Shown here: positions 23,680 through 32,389 of the stretch, piece by piece | How positions within the stretch are numbered: the stretch's first letter is position 1 | Layout of the letters: every line of letters begins with the position of its first letter | Assembly (NCBI RefSeq): GCF_047601505.1 | Contig: NZ_JASGJD010000001.1 | Location: 992,001 to 1,056,000 of the forward strand | Length of the DNA: 64,000 nt | Direction: 5' to 3' | Source: Cloacibacterium sp047601505 | GTDB lineage: Bacteria; Bacteroidota; Bacteroidia; Flavobacteriales; Weeksellaceae | The notes under the pieces: generated by a model | Database searches by the model: none | What the model was told of the DNA's origin: nothing | Seen by the model: the letters and a program-made list of their open reading frames with translations, nothing else | Position numbers and translations under genes: made by a program

Positions 23680-24390
23680 TTATTTTACTTCCAGCATCCA
23701 ACATCCAGCATCCTTCAATTTAATATTCTTCACAAATTTTCTTAATTCCGAAATAAAGGTTTCATTTTCTGTGGTTTCTCCGTAAATGTAAAAGTAAGTT
23801 TCTGTGGTGCTGAAATTTATTTTACTTAAAGAAAACATAATAAAATACAAGAAATCTACTTCAGAATCTGCATCCAAATTGTTATAAAGTACTACTTTTC
23901 TGTTTTCAAAAGCGAAAAATTCTACTTGATGGTGATACAAATTAATGTGAATTTCCTTGCTATTTCTTACTTGTATAGAATTCAAAAACTTTTCTCCAGA
24001 AAAATTAAATTTTGTAGGAAGTTTCTTAGACTTTATTTTTTTGTAGAAATTTTTCGGGAAAGTATAATAAAACTGAACGCTATATTTTTTGTTTACAGAA
24101 AGCATCAGTTCTTCGTTTTCTTCGTTTACAGGTGCGTTATACGAAATCAATTTATAGCCCAATTCGTGTTCTGCAAAAGTATCTGGCGTTAAAGAAAAAT
24201 GATTGAGCGCCGAAAAAACGGTTATCTCTTTATAATCGTCTTTCGATAAAATTTCGTCTAATTTTTCTTCTACCAAGTTTGGCGAAGTTTCTTCGTTTAC
24301 AAAATAAGACGCTTCCTGCAACACACTTTTTCCTTTAGAAATGTGCCATTGCAAACCATCTTTTGTGAAAAGTAGAGAAAGCTTGTGCAT
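23680..24390 (-). CDS. DUF3822 family protein with repeat-derived C-terminus
   Basis: A 236-residue protein of the DUF3822 family, common in Flavobacteriia and typically next to rsmD. Visible structure is a predicted ASKHA-like alternation of strands (LSLLFTKDGLQWHIS at the start, EITVFSALNHFSLTP, IHINLYHHQVEFFAFENRK in parts). The function is unknown; proximity to rsmD and coaD-type genes in relatives is the only clue. The last ten residues (DAGCWMLEVK) are encoded by the repeat tract at 23688-23714. The original stop codon seems therefore to have been lost to the inserted element. Confidence 0.75.
   Translation of the reverse strand: MHKLSLLFTKDGLQWHISKGKSVLQEASYFVNEETSPNLVEEKLDEILSKDDYKEITVFSALNHFSLTPDTFAEHELGYKLISYNAPVNEENEELMLSVNKKYSVQFYYTFPKNFYKKIKSKKLPTKFNFSGEKFLNSIQVRNSKEIHINLYHHQVEFFAFENRKVVLYNNLDADSEVDFLYFIMFSLSKINFSTTETYFYIYGETTENETFISELRKFVKNIKLKDAGCWMLEVK
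23688..23714. repeat. 5' flank tract of four-helix-bundle gene, copy 2
   Basis: ACTTCCAGCATCCAACATCC then AGCATCC. On the minus strand it reads GGATGCTGGATGTTGGATGC, the same GATG-type word as before copy 1. It overlaps the 3' end of the DUF3822 gene. Confidence 0.7.
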
Positions 24391-24453
24391 ATTTTTTTCA
24401 ATAATTGCAAAGGTATTGATTTTTAAACTATTTTTGAAGGAAGTTTTTTATAT

Positions 24454-24771
24454 ATGAAGTATCTGTTTTTATTTATCGCAATTTTAGGATTTCAATTTGG
24501 TTTTTCTCAAGAAAAAAAGAAACAAATTGTAGAAGTAGCTTGTGGACAATGTCAATTTAAAATGAAGGAGAAAAAAGGTTGTGATTTGGCGGTAAGAGTT
24601 GATGGTAAAAGTTATTTTGTTGAAGGTACAAAAATTGATGACCATGGAGATGCACATGCAAAAGATGGTTTTTGTAACGCGGTGAGAAAAGCTGAAGTAA
24701 TTGGAGAAGTAAAGGGCGATAAATTTGTGGTAAGTTATTTTAAACTTTTACCAGAATCTACAAAAAAGTAA
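24454..24771 (+). CDS. DUF6370 family exported protein
   Basis: A 105-residue protein with a signal peptide (FLFIAILGFQFGFSQ) and one small domain with paired cysteines: VEVACGQCQFKMKEKKGCDLAV (in parts: ACGQCQFKMKEKKGCDLAV) and a later FCNAVRKAEV. His and Asp residues occur in DDHGDAHAKDGFC. The Cys and His pattern suggests metal binding or disulphides in the periplasm, but no function is known. Its end overlaps the convergent Smr-domain gene by 14 bp. Confidence 0.75.
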   Translation: MKYLFLFIAILGFQFGFSQEKKKQIVEVACGQCQFKMKEKKGCDLAVRVDGKSYFVEGTKIDDHGDAHAKDGFCNAVRKAEVIGEVKGDKFVVSYFKLLPESTKK

Positions 24772-25252
24772 CTTCCACATTGCCAGAACTGTGGAAGAAA
24801 AAATCGTGGTCTTCGTATTCTATTCCTGCGAAACCTTGCAACACTTCGTGAACCATATTTTGTAAAACACCATCGCCAATTCCGTGTATAATGTTGAGCT
24901 TTTTCAAATTGTTATTTCTGCAATATTCTAGTTTTTCGATGAGTTTTTCACGTTGAATCATCAGTCTTTCCCAAGATTCAAATTCTTGAGGATTTTTAAC
25001 CAAATTCTCGAAATGCAAATCTATAGATTGAGGTTTTTTTTGATTTTTTTTTGAAATTTTATTCGAGTTTTCTTTTTTAGAAATTACCGAAATATTTTCA
25101 TAAATAGTAGGATTTTGAGGGACGATTTTAGATTTTTCAATTTCGTAGAGGAAACCATGTTCGTCTTCTATTTGTACCAAATTTCCTTTGAAAGCAGAAA
25201 TTTTTCCTTTCAAATCATCATCAATCACCGAAACCAAATCACCTATTTTCAC
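24758..25252 (-). CDS. Smr domain protein
   Basis: A 164-residue protein: an N-terminal small beta domain (about 1-50, MKIGDLVSVIDDDLKGKIS, resembling the KOW/DUF2027 start), a Lys-rich linker, and a C-terminal Smr domain (about 75-164). The Smr domain has IDLHFENLV and IIHGIGDGVLQNMVHEVL, the DLH and HGxGxG signatures. Smr domains are found in MutS2 and as stand-alone nucleases acting on branched DNA or on ribosome-bound mRNA. Which applies here is unknown. Confidence 0.85.
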   Translation of the reverse strand: MKIGDLVSVIDDDLKGKISAFKGNLVQIEDEHGFLYEIEKSKIVPQNPTIYENISVISKKENSNKISKKNQKKPQSIDLHFENLVKNPQEFESWERLMIQREKLIEKLEYCRNNNLKKLNIIHGIGDGVLQNMVHEVLQGFAGIEYEDHDFFFHSSGNVEVTFL

Positions 25253-25275
25253 AATCTTTGATTGTTTTATTTTTA

Positions 25276-25318
25276 AAAACTAATTCCTAAATCCTTTTAC
25301 CTAATTCCTAATTCCACC
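25276..25318. repeat. Degenerate CTAATTCC-word tract
   Basis: CTAATTCCTAAATCC, CCTAATTCCTAATTCC follow each other and run into the last codons of the phosphoesterase gene, supplying its final LGIR and stop. Confidence 0.5.
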
Positions 25319-25791
25319 ACTTCTAAATTTTCAATTTTCTCACCATTTATTTCGAATCTTAGCATTGTTCTCGTTTTGTGCCAGCCGTGTTTTCCCGCAG
25401 CGCCAGGATTCAGATGCAAGATTTCTAACTCTTTATCATACATTACTTTCAAAATATGAGAATGCCCCGAAATAAAAATTTGAGGTTTTTCTTCTTTTAA
25501 TTTTTGTTTTACCTTTGGTGCATATTTATTGGGATAACCGCCAATGTGAATCATAAAAACTTTTACTTTTTCGCATTCAAAAATAGCAATTTCCGGAAAT
25601 TCAGCTTTTATTTTGGCATCATCAATATTCCCGAAAACACCACGCAGTTTTCCTACTTTTTTGAGTTCGTCAATAACTTCTAAATTTCCAAAATCACCAG
25701 CGTGCCAAATTTCATCAGCATTTTTGGCATATTCTAGAATTCTATCGTCTATATAAGAATGCGTGTCAGAAAGTAGAAGGATTTTTTTCAA
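25297..25791 (-). CDS. Metallophosphoesterase (YfcE/MJ0936 type)
   Basis: A calcineurin-like phosphodiesterase, 164 residues from the TTG start that gives MKKILLLSDTHSYI. Metal-binding motifs are SDTHSYID, WHAGDFGNLEVI, VFGNIDD, MIHIGGY and ISGHSHILKV, in the standard order. A longer frame upstream adds 32 residues but overlaps truA's promoter region, so I prefer the TTG. The likely substrate is a phosphodiester; family members such as YfcE are broad. truA is divergent with 42 bp between the start codons. The C-terminal LGIR derives from a word tract. Confidence 0.88.
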   Translation of the reverse strand: MKKILLLSDTHSYIDDRILEYAKNADEIWHAGDFGNLEVIDELKKVGKLRGVFGNIDDAKIKAEFPEIAIFECEKVKVFMIHIGGYPNKYAPKVKQKLKEEKPQIFISGHSHILKVMYDKELEILHLNPGAAGKHGWHKTRTMLRFEINGEKIENLEVVELGIR

Positions 25792-25798
25792 AAAAATG

Positions 25799-25806
25799 TA
25801 TTTTTG
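25799..25806 (+). promoter_or_regulatory. -7 element for truA
   Basis: TATTTTTG fits TAnnTTTG and lies 27 bp before the truA TTG start, in the short divergent region. Confidence 0.5.
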
Positions 25807-25833
25807 CAGTTGAATTCCACAAAAATATAAAAA

Positions 25834-26559
25834 TTGCGCTACTTTATCGAGTTTTCTTACAATGGTTCTTCGTTTTTTGGTTATCAAATTCAGCCAAATG
25901 ATATTTCGGTTCAGGAAGAATTAGAAAAAGCACTTTCTACAATTTTGAGAACAGAAATTAAAACAACGGGAGCAGGAAGAACTGACACCGGAGTTCATGC
26001 GAAAAAAATGTTTGCTCATTTTGATTTTGATGGAGAAATTTCTGATAAATTGACCCATCAACTCAATTCTTTTCTTCCGCCAAGTATTGCGATAAAGCGA
26101 ATTTTTGAGGTTGAGGAAGATTTTCATGCGAGATTTTCTGCAACTTACAGAACTTACGAGTATTATATTTCGTTAGAAAAAAATCCTTTTTCAGAAAAGT
26201 TTGCCTGGCAACATTGGAGAAAATCTTTAGATGTTGAAAAAATGAATGAAGCGTGTAAAATTCTTTTCGAATATGATGATTTTGAGAGTTTTGCGAAAAT
26301 TGGCGGAGACAATAAAACCAATATTTGCAAAATCTATCGAGCAAATTGGGAACAAAACGGAAATGAACTTAAATTTACCATTTCTGCAGATAGATTTCTT
26401 CGAAATATGGTGAGAGCAATTGTAGGAACAATGGTAGAAATTGGCAGTGGAAAATTGAAACCAGAAGATTTGAGAAAAGTGATAGAATCCAAAAGCAGAA
26501 ATGCTGCCGGAACTTCTGCGCCGGCTCATGCTTTGTTTTTGGTAGATGTGGGATATTAG
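25834..26559 (+). CDS. truA: tRNA pseudouridine(38-40) synthase
   Basis: Converts U38-U40 in the anticodon stem-loop to pseudouridine. The 241-residue protein starts RYFIEFSYNGSSFFGYQIQP and has GAGRTDTGVHAKKM with catalytic Asp51, FHARFSATYRTYEYYI (about 94-109), and the C-terminal RFLRNMVRAIVGTMVEIGSGK (in parts: FLRNMVRAIVGTMVEIG). Start codon is TTG at 25834; no ATG upstream fits. The next gene, an ABC exporter, follows with 28 bp between, so they may be cotranscribed. Confidence 0.95.
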   Translation: MRYFIEFSYNGSSFFGYQIQPNDISVQEELEKALSTILRTEIKTTGAGRTDTGVHAKKMFAHFDFDGEISDKLTHQLNSFLPPSIAIKRIFEVEEDFHARFSATYRTYEYYISLEKNPFSEKFAWQHWRKSLDVEKMNEACKILFEYDDFESFAKIGGDNKTNICKIYRANWEQNGNELKFTISADRFLRNMVRAIVGTMVEIGSGKLKPEDLRKVIESKSRNAAGTSAPAHALFLVDVGY

Positions 26560-26587
26560 AAAGTCGCTCTGCGACAAAGAAATAGAA

Positions 26588-28339
26588 ATGAATAAAAAAC
26601 AAACAACAGGAAATATCATTCAGCGTCTGTTTTTCATAGGAATGAAATTCAAGACTAGATTTATTTGGGCATTAATTGTGTCGGTAATTTTGGCTTCCGT
26701 ATCAGTTTACAGACCAATTTTTACACAACATATTGTAGATGTAGACATTCTTAAACTGAAAACAATGGATGTTTTGGTAAAAGACATTTATTGGCTCATT
26801 TTATTGGTAATTGCAGAGACATTTTTCAATTTTTTATTGGTGTTTTTGTCCAATTATATTGCTCAAAACGTAATTAGAGATATTAGAGAAAGGCTTTATA
26901 ATAAACTTATTTATTTTAAAACTTCGTTTTTTGATAAAACAGCCATCGGTAATTTGGTAACAAGAGCTGTAGGAGATGTAGAAACCATTGCAACCGTTTA
27001 TACAGACGGGTTTTTGATGGTTTTTGGCGATGTTTTGAAAGTAGTTTTCGTTTTGGTAGCGATGTTTCTGGTTAATGTGCAACTCAGTTACATAGGCTTG
27101 GCAATTTTACCAATAATGTTGGTAATTACCAGATTTTTTCAGAAAAAATTAAAAAAAGCTTTTGGTGACGAAAGAGCTTGGACTTCTACCCAAAATAGTT
27201 TCGTACAAGAAAGATTGTCTGGGATGTCTCTTATTCAGGTTTTTAATAGACAGGAAGCAGAATTTAAAAAATTCGACCAAATTAATATCAGTTTGAAAGC
27301 TGCTTTGCTGAAAACGGTTTTCTATTTTTCGTTGTTTTTTCCAGTAGTAGAACTTATTTCTTCGGTTTTCATTGGTTTAATCCTTTTTATGGCTGGTTTT
27401 AATGCTTTGCAAGGTCACAATGCAACTCCGGGAGCTATTTTGGCGTTTATTCAGTATATCAATATGTTGATTCGTCCGCTTCGTCAGATTGCTGATAGAT
27501 TTAACAATATACAACGAGGATTGGTAGGTGCTGAAAGGGTTTTAGGAATTATGGACGAAGACAATGCTATGCCAAATGAAGGAACTATTAAAAAAGAACA
27601 TATCGAAGGGAAAATAGAATTCAGAAAAGTTCATTTTTCTTACGACGAAAAACAAGAAGTGCTAAAAGGTGTAGATTTCAAAGTGAATCCTGGCGAAACA
27701 GTAGCAATTGTAGGCGCAACAGGAGCTGGGAAATCTACAATTATTCAGTTGGTGACGAGGTTTTATGATATTAATTCTGGTAAAATTTTATTAGATGATG
27801 TAGAATTGAGAGATTATGAGCTTTTTAACTTGAGAAGTAAAATTGGTGTAGTTCTTCAAGATGTTTTTCTTTTTCATGGAAGTATTTATGAAAATCTTAC
27901 GCTTGGAGAAGATATTCCGTTAGATAAAATTAAAGAAATTGCTAAAGAAATTGAAGTAGATGATTTTATCGAAAGATTACCAGGAGGTTATGATTTTGTG
28001 GTGAGCGAACGAGGAAGTAGTATTTCTCTTGGGCAAAGACAACTTTTATCTTTCTTAAGAGCCTATCTTTCTAATCCAAAAATTTTAATCTTAGACGAAG
28101 CTACTTCTTCTATCGACCCAGAAAGTGAAAAACTTATCCAAAAAGCTACTGAAAAAATTACGAAAAATAGAACTTCTATTATTATTGCACACAGACTTTC
28201 TACGATTGTAAATGCGGATAAAATTCTGGTGATGGATAATGGGAAAATAGTGGAAGAAGGCAAGCATACAGAGCTTTTAGAAAAAGATGGTTACTATGCC
28301 AATTTGTATAAAGCACAACTAAATCACGAGATTCAATAG
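26588..28339 (+). CDS. ABC exporter half-transporter (MsbA/MdlB-like)
   Basis: A 583-residue fused permease and ATPase. The membrane domain (about 20-320, six helices) is followed by the nucleotide-binding domain with Walker A AIVGATGAGKST, Q-loop VLQDVFLFHG, signature SLGQRQLL, Walker B ILILDEATSS and H-loop IIAHRLST. The signature reads ISLGQRQLL in place of LSGGQ, common in this subfamily. Such half-transporters dimerise and export lipids or drugs; the substrate is not predictable. I start at MNKKQTTG since the earlier ATG overlaps truA. Confidence 0.93.
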   Translation: MNKKQTTGNIIQRLFFIGMKFKTRFIWALIVSVILASVSVYRPIFTQHIVDVDILKLKTMDVLVKDIYWLILLVIAETFFNFLLVFLSNYIAQNVIRDIRERLYNKLIYFKTSFFDKTAIGNLVTRAVGDVETIATVYTDGFLMVFGDVLKVVFVLVAMFLVNVQLSYIGLAILPIMLVITRFFQKKLKKAFGDERAWTSTQNSFVQERLSGMSLIQVFNRQEAEFKKFDQINISLKAALLKTVFYFSLFFPVVELISSVFIGLILFMAGFNALQGHNATPGAILAFIQYINMLIRPLRQIADRFNNIQRGLVGAERVLGIMDEDNAMPNEGTIKKEHIEGKIEFRKVHFSYDEKQEVLKGVDFKVNPGETVAIVGATGAGKSTIIQLVTRFYDINSGKILLDDVELRDYELFNLRSKIGVVLQDVFLFHGSIYENLTLGEDIPLDKIKEIAKEIEVDDFIERLPGGYDFVVSERGSSISLGQRQLLSFLRAYLSNPKILILDEATSSIDPESEKLIQKATEKITKNRTSIIIAHRLSTIVNADKILVMDNGKIVEEGKHTELLEKDGYYANLYKAQLNHEIQ

Positions 28340-28423
28340 TGTGTTTTTATCTGCTCAGAAAATTATTTATTTTAAAGAGGTTTTTATATTTAAAATCAAT
28401 AAGTAATCTAAGATTATTCTTTT

Positions 28424-28454
28424 TTGTAGAAACCATATTTTTTTAATACTTTTG
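28424..28454 (+). promoter_or_regulatory. Promoter of trigger factor gene
   Basis: A -33 TTG at 28424-28426 is spaced by 20 bp from the -7 element TACTTTTG at 28447-28454. It lies 21 bp before the start codon, a good match to the Bacteroidota promoter layout. Confidence 0.65.
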
Positions 28455-28475
28455 CAACTCAAAATTTTTAACAAG

Positions 28476-29810
28476 ATGAATGTTACAAGAACCAATCATG
28501 ACGAAGTAAGTGCTTTACTTACAGTAACTTTAAATAAATCTGATTACAAAGACAAAGTAGAAAAAACTTTGATTAATTATGCTAAAAATGCTACTGTACC
28601 TGGTTTTAGAAAAGGAAAAGTGCCATTGAGCATGGTTAAAAAACAATATGAAGCAGGTATTGCTTTTGAGGAGATTAACAAGCAAGTTTCTGAGGCTCTT
28701 AACAATTATGTTAATGATAACACATTAAGATTAGTAGGGCAACCAGTTCCTGTTCCAATGAACGAATTAGATTATAATGCAGAAGAACTTTCTGTAGGTT
28801 TCGAAGTTGGTTTTGAACCAGAATTTTCTATTGATTTGGCTAAGTACGAAGCTCCTCACTACAAAGTAGAGGCTTCTGAAAAAGAAATTAACAAGAGCAT
28901 CGAAAATATGCAAAAAAGATTTGCAGATAAAGATCCTCAAGAAAAAATCACTAAAGATTCTTATGTAGCATTGTCTATCGCTCAGGTTGTAGAAGCTGAT
29001 GCGGAAGGAGAGCACAATCATCCACCAAAACAAGTAACTGTATCTGCAGAGCAAAAAGAAGGTTTTGTTTTAGTAAAAGGTCATAAAATGGGTGATGTTA
29101 TCAAATTAACAAAAACTCAATTAACAGAAAGCGAAGATTTAGCAAAAGACCTTAGCTACGATGCTCACGAATTGGGACACATTCACCACGAAGAGCTAGA
29201 AGCTACTGTAGTTGAAATTTTCAAATTAAACCTTGCAGAACTTAACCAAGAACTTTTTGACAAAGTTTATGGCGAAGGAAACATCAATTCTGAAGAAGAA
29301 CTGAAAGAAAGAGTAAAAAAAGAATTAGACGAATATTTCCAACAAAATGCTGATGTTCACTTTGTGAATAAAGTTTTAGAAAACATTTCTGAGAAAGAAG
29401 AAGTACAACTTCCGGAGGCTTTCTTGGTAAAATGGTTAATGTTCTCTAATCAAAATATCGCTTCAGAAGAGCAAGCAAAAGAAATTTTAGAAGCAGAAAA
29501 AGCAATCATCAAAAATCAAATTATCGAAGGTAAATTACTAAGCGATAATGATGTGAAAATAGATTATGCTGATGTTCTTGCTCAGGCAGAAGTTTTGGTA
29601 AACAACCAATTAGCAATGTATGGTATTCACAATCTTCCTCAAGAAGAAGTGCAAAAATATGCTGTAGAAATGTTAAAACAAGAAGAACAAGTAAGACAAA
29701 TTTCTCAGGAAGTAGCTATGAATAAGCTAAAAGAAGTAATTTTAGAAAAATCTAAAAAGAAAGAAACTAAAATTTCTCACGACAAATTCTTAGAAGAACT
29801 TCAAAAGTAA
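28476..29810 (+). CDS. tig: Trigger factor
   Basis: Ribosome-bound chaperone that shields nascent chains. The 444-residue protein has the ribosome-binding N-domain (1-110) with VPGFRKGKVPLSMVKKQYE, the signature loop. A shortened middle region (about 145-235) carries a degenerate FKBP-like segment with a His-rich HELGHIHHEE, and a long helical C-domain follows. Bacteroidetes trigger factors often have a weak or degenerate PPIase domain, as here. I start at MNVTRTN because an upstream ATG overlaps the promoter element. A strong terminator follows. Confidence 0.93.
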   Translation: MNVTRTNHDEVSALLTVTLNKSDYKDKVEKTLINYAKNATVPGFRKGKVPLSMVKKQYEAGIAFEEINKQVSEALNNYVNDNTLRLVGQPVPVPMNELDYNAEELSVGFEVGFEPEFSIDLAKYEAPHYKVEASEKEINKSIENMQKRFADKDPQEKITKDSYVALSIAQVVEADAEGEHNHPPKQVTVSAEQKEGFVLVKGHKMGDVIKLTKTQLTESEDLAKDLSYDAHELGHIHHEELEATVVEIFKLNLAELNQELFDKVYGEGNINSEEELKERVKKELDEYFQQNADVHFVNKVLENISEKEEVQLPEAFLVKWLMFSNQNIASEEQAKEILEAEKAIIKNQIIEGKLLSDNDVKIDYADVLAQAEVLVNNQLAMYGIHNLPQEEVQKYAVEMLKQEEQVRQISQEVAMNKLKEVILEKSKKKETKISHDKFLEELQK

Positions 29811-29832
29811 TTTTCTAAAAATATAAATTATG

Positions 29833-29866
29833 AACTCTCAAATCTAATGGTTTGGGAGTTTTTTTT
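29833..29866 (+). terminator. Terminator after tig
   Basis: AACTCTCAAA and TTTGGGAGTT (one G-U pair) form a 10-bp stem with T8 after it. Confidence 0.9.
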
Positions 29867-29876
29867 GTGGCAAAAT

Positions 29877-29894
29877 ATACGGTTTTGTTCGTAT
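29877..29894. promoter_or_regulatory. Inverted repeat ATACG-N8-CGTAT upstream of the kinase gene
   Basis: ATACG-GTTTTGTT-CGTAT lies 71 bp before the kinase start. The same spacing and half-sites recur at 32702-32719, before the exported-protein genes. I found no third copy in the window. It may be the binding site of the LuxR-type regulator encoded at 31726. Confidence 0.6.
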
Positions 29895-29965
29895 TGGTAT
29901 TGTAAGTAATGTAGAAGATATTTGTATAATAATTTTTATAAATTAGACTTAGAAATTGTCTTTGT

Positions 29966-31729
29966 ATGAAATTAAAATACATTTTGTTTTTTGGGTTGAT
30001 ATTTTTCAATGTTTTCGCTCAGAAAAAAGAAATAAAAAAAATAGATTCTCTCAACAATCTTCCCTTCGAAATAAGGCTGAAAGACGCAGCTGTTTTGGAT
30101 GAAATTTATCTTAAAAATGCCGAAGAAGCAGCTAAAATTAATTATAATATTGGCGAAGCGAAATCTTACAGCAATCTAAGTTTGGTGTATTATTACCAAG
30201 GTAAATATGAAAAAGATTTAATTTTTTCGCTTAGGGCTATTCATATTTTTGAAAAAATAAATGACTTAGAAAATCTTTCTCTAGAATGGGGAGAATTGGG
30301 CTATCGAATGAAAAAACGCAATCTAGATAAAGCAATTCTCTATATGCAAAAAGCTAAATATATTGCAGAAAAAAGTAATCTTAGAAAGCCTTTGCTTAGT
30401 ATTTATAATAATTATGGAGTTTTAAAAGAGATGAAAAAAGAGTATGATAGCGCTCTTTTTTATTACAACAAAGGTCTTGCGTTAAAAGAAAGGATAAAAG
30501 ATAAAGTTGGAATTCCGTATAGTTTAAATAATATTGCAGGTGTTTTTGTTCTTAGGAAGCAATATGACGAAGCTGAAATAAATTATAACAAAGCTTTACA
30601 AATAAGAAAAGAAATAAAAGATACCGTAGGAATTGCTGAAAATTACTCTTATTTGGGAGATATGTATTTGTTTCAAAATGAATGTAAAAAAGCCATCAAT
30701 TATTATCAAAAATCTGTAGAAATTACAGATAAATATAAGTATTTTGGGTTGTCTCAGGACTCTTACAAAAAAATTTCAGATTGTTATGAATCTTTAAATG
30801 ATGATAAAAATGCTTTAATTTATTTCAAAAAACATTCTTCGCTAAAAGACAGTCTCATTAATCAAGAAACAAATGCCAAAATAGCAGAGTTAGAAATAAA
30901 ATTTGATACCAATGAAAAAGAAAAGCAGCTTTTGCAAAAGCAATCTGAGGTTGAAAATTCTAGAATTAAAGTAACAGTAGCAATTATTTTTGCAATTTTA
31001 GCATCAATTATTGGTTTTTTGTTTTATAGGCAACAAAAACTTAAAAATATACAGCAACATCAAGAATTCGAATTAAAATCTACAATGGCACAAGTAGAAA
31101 ATCAGAATAAATTGCAAGAGCAGCGTCTTTCTATTTCCCGAGATTTACATGATAATATTGGCGCTCAACTTACTTTTATTATTTCGTCTTTAGAAAATAC
31201 AAAATTCGGAATTCCTAATTTGGATGTAGCAATAGAAAGACGATTAGAAAAAATTAGTGATTTTACCAGAAATACAATTGTGGAGCTTAGAGATACAATT
31301 TGGGCAATGAATAAAGCAGATTTTACGATGGAAGACCTCAGTTCTAGGATTTTCAATTTTGTAGAACACGCACAATCTGCCAATCATCAAATTCAATTTA
31401 ATTTTAGCATTGATAAAAGTTTAGAAAATAAGAGTTTTTCTTCTGTGGTAGGTGTTAATCTTTACAGAACCATTCAAGAAGCGGTTAATAATGCCATGAA
31501 ACATGCAGATGCGACTCATATTATTATTATTAATACAGAGAAATTAGCAGAAGGTTTGAGAATTGAAATAAAAGATGATGGTAAAGGTTTTGATTTGAAT
31601 TCTACAGACCTTGGAAACGGTTTGTTGAATATGAATAAAAGAATTGAAGAAATTAATGGTAATTTTTCTATCAATTCTGAAATTGGAAAAGGAACTCGAA
31701 TAAGAATAGAACTAGAAAATTTCTCTTGA
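29966..31729 (+). CDS. TPR-containing sensor histidine kinase
   Basis: A 587-residue kinase of the HisKA_3/HATPase_c (NarX-like) group. It has a signal peptide (KYILFFGLIFFNVFAQ) and a periplasmic array of TPR repeats (about 45-290) with Tyr- and Asn-rich motifs such as SLNNIAGVFVLRKQYDEA. A membrane helix (335-353) and coiled coil follow, then the dimerisation/phospho-acceptor motif SISRDLHDNIGAQL with His395. The ATPase domain has NLYRTIQEAVNNAMKHADA and DDGKGFD. The TPRs probably sense an envelope signal. The stop overlaps the response regulator start by 4 bp. Confidence 0.9.
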   Translation: MKLKYILFFGLIFFNVFAQKKEIKKIDSLNNLPFEIRLKDAAVLDEIYLKNAEEAAKINYNIGEAKSYSNLSLVYYYQGKYEKDLIFSLRAIHIFEKINDLENLSLEWGELGYRMKKRNLDKAILYMQKAKYIAEKSNLRKPLLSIYNNYGVLKEMKKEYDSALFYYNKGLALKERIKDKVGIPYSLNNIAGVFVLRKQYDEAEINYNKALQIRKEIKDTVGIAENYSYLGDMYLFQNECKKAINYYQKSVEITDKYKYFGLSQDSYKKISDCYESLNDDKNALIYFKKHSSLKDSLINQETNAKIAELEIKFDTNEKEKQLLQKQSEVENSRIKVTVAIIFAILASIIGFLFYRQQKLKNIQQHQEFELKSTMAQVENQNKLQEQRLSISRDLHDNIGAQLTFIISSLENTKFGIPNLDVAIERRLEKISDFTRNTIVELRDTIWAMNKADFTMEDLSSRIFNFVEHAQSANHQIQFNFSIDKSLENKSFSSVVGVNLYRTIQEAVNNAMKHADATHIIIINTEKLAEGLRIEIKDDGKGFDLNSTDLGNGLLNMNKRIEEINGNFSINSEIGKGTRIRIELENFS

Positions 31730-32376
31730 TGATAAAAATTGCAATAGTAGATGATAATCTTTTTTTACAAAAGACAGTACAAGAAAAACTTTCTTTTTTT
31801 GAAGATATTGATATTAAATCAAAATCTTTAAACGGAAAAGAATTGCTTCAAAAGTTAGAGAAAAACTCAAATTTAGATTTGATTTTGATGGATATTGAAA
31901 TGCCAGAAATGGACGGCGTGAATGCAACTGCTGAAGTAAAAAAAAGATACCCACATATTAAAATTATTATGCTTACTGTTTTTGATAATGATGAGAAAAT
32001 TTTTAAATCTATAAAAGCTGGTGCAGATGGTTATTTGCTAAAGGATATCAATCCTCAAGAATTATACAATTCTATTAAAGAAACGCTTTCTGGTGGTGCT
32101 GCAATGACGCCTTCCATTGCGTTGAAAACTCTAAAATTACTAAGAGAGCCTCAGGATTTTGAAACTGAGGAAGAGAAAGAGAAAATAACACTTACAGCCA
32201 GAGAAATTCAGGTTTTGGAGCAACTAAGTAAAGGCTTGAAATACGATATTATTGCAGAAAATCTTATTCTTTCTAAAGGAACGATTAGAAAACATGTAGA
32301 AAATATTTATTCTAAATTGCAGGTTCATAATAAGTTAGAAGCAATTCGTATTGCGAGAAAAAATAAATTGATTTAA
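31726..32376 (+). CDS. LuxR/NarL-type response regulator
   Basis: Cognate partner of the upstream kinase (4-bp overlap). The 216-residue protein has a receiver domain (1-120) with IVDDN acidic residues D8-D9, phospho-acceptor D55 in LILMDIEMP, T83, and K105 in YLLKDI. A C-terminal helix-turn-helix follows (about 150-212) with LTAREIQVLEQLSKGLKYDI and GTIRKHVENIYSKL. It should bind DNA as a dimer, consistent with the inverted repeats at 29877 and 32700. The target genes are inferred from position. Confidence 0.92.
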   Translation: MMIKIAIVDDNLFLQKTVQEKLSFFEDIDIKSKSLNGKELLQKLEKNSNLDLILMDIEMPEMDGVNATAEVKKRYPHIKIIMLTVFDNDEKIFKSIKAGADGYLLKDINPQELYNSIKETLSGGAAMTPSIALKTLKLLREPQDFETEEEKEKITLTAREIQVLEQLSKGLKYDIIAENLILSKGTIRKHVENIYSKLQVHNKLEAIRIARKNKLI

Positions 32377-32389
32377 AAAAATACATATC

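Noticed and set aside
20181..23716. Diversity-generating retroelement, suggested by the Avd-like four-helix-bundle proteins
   Set aside because: No reverse transcriptase, template repeat or variable repeat is present nearby.
20181..23716. rRNA intervening sequence origin of the S23-type genes
   Set aside because: No rRNA gene lies in the window, and both copies sit between protein genes.
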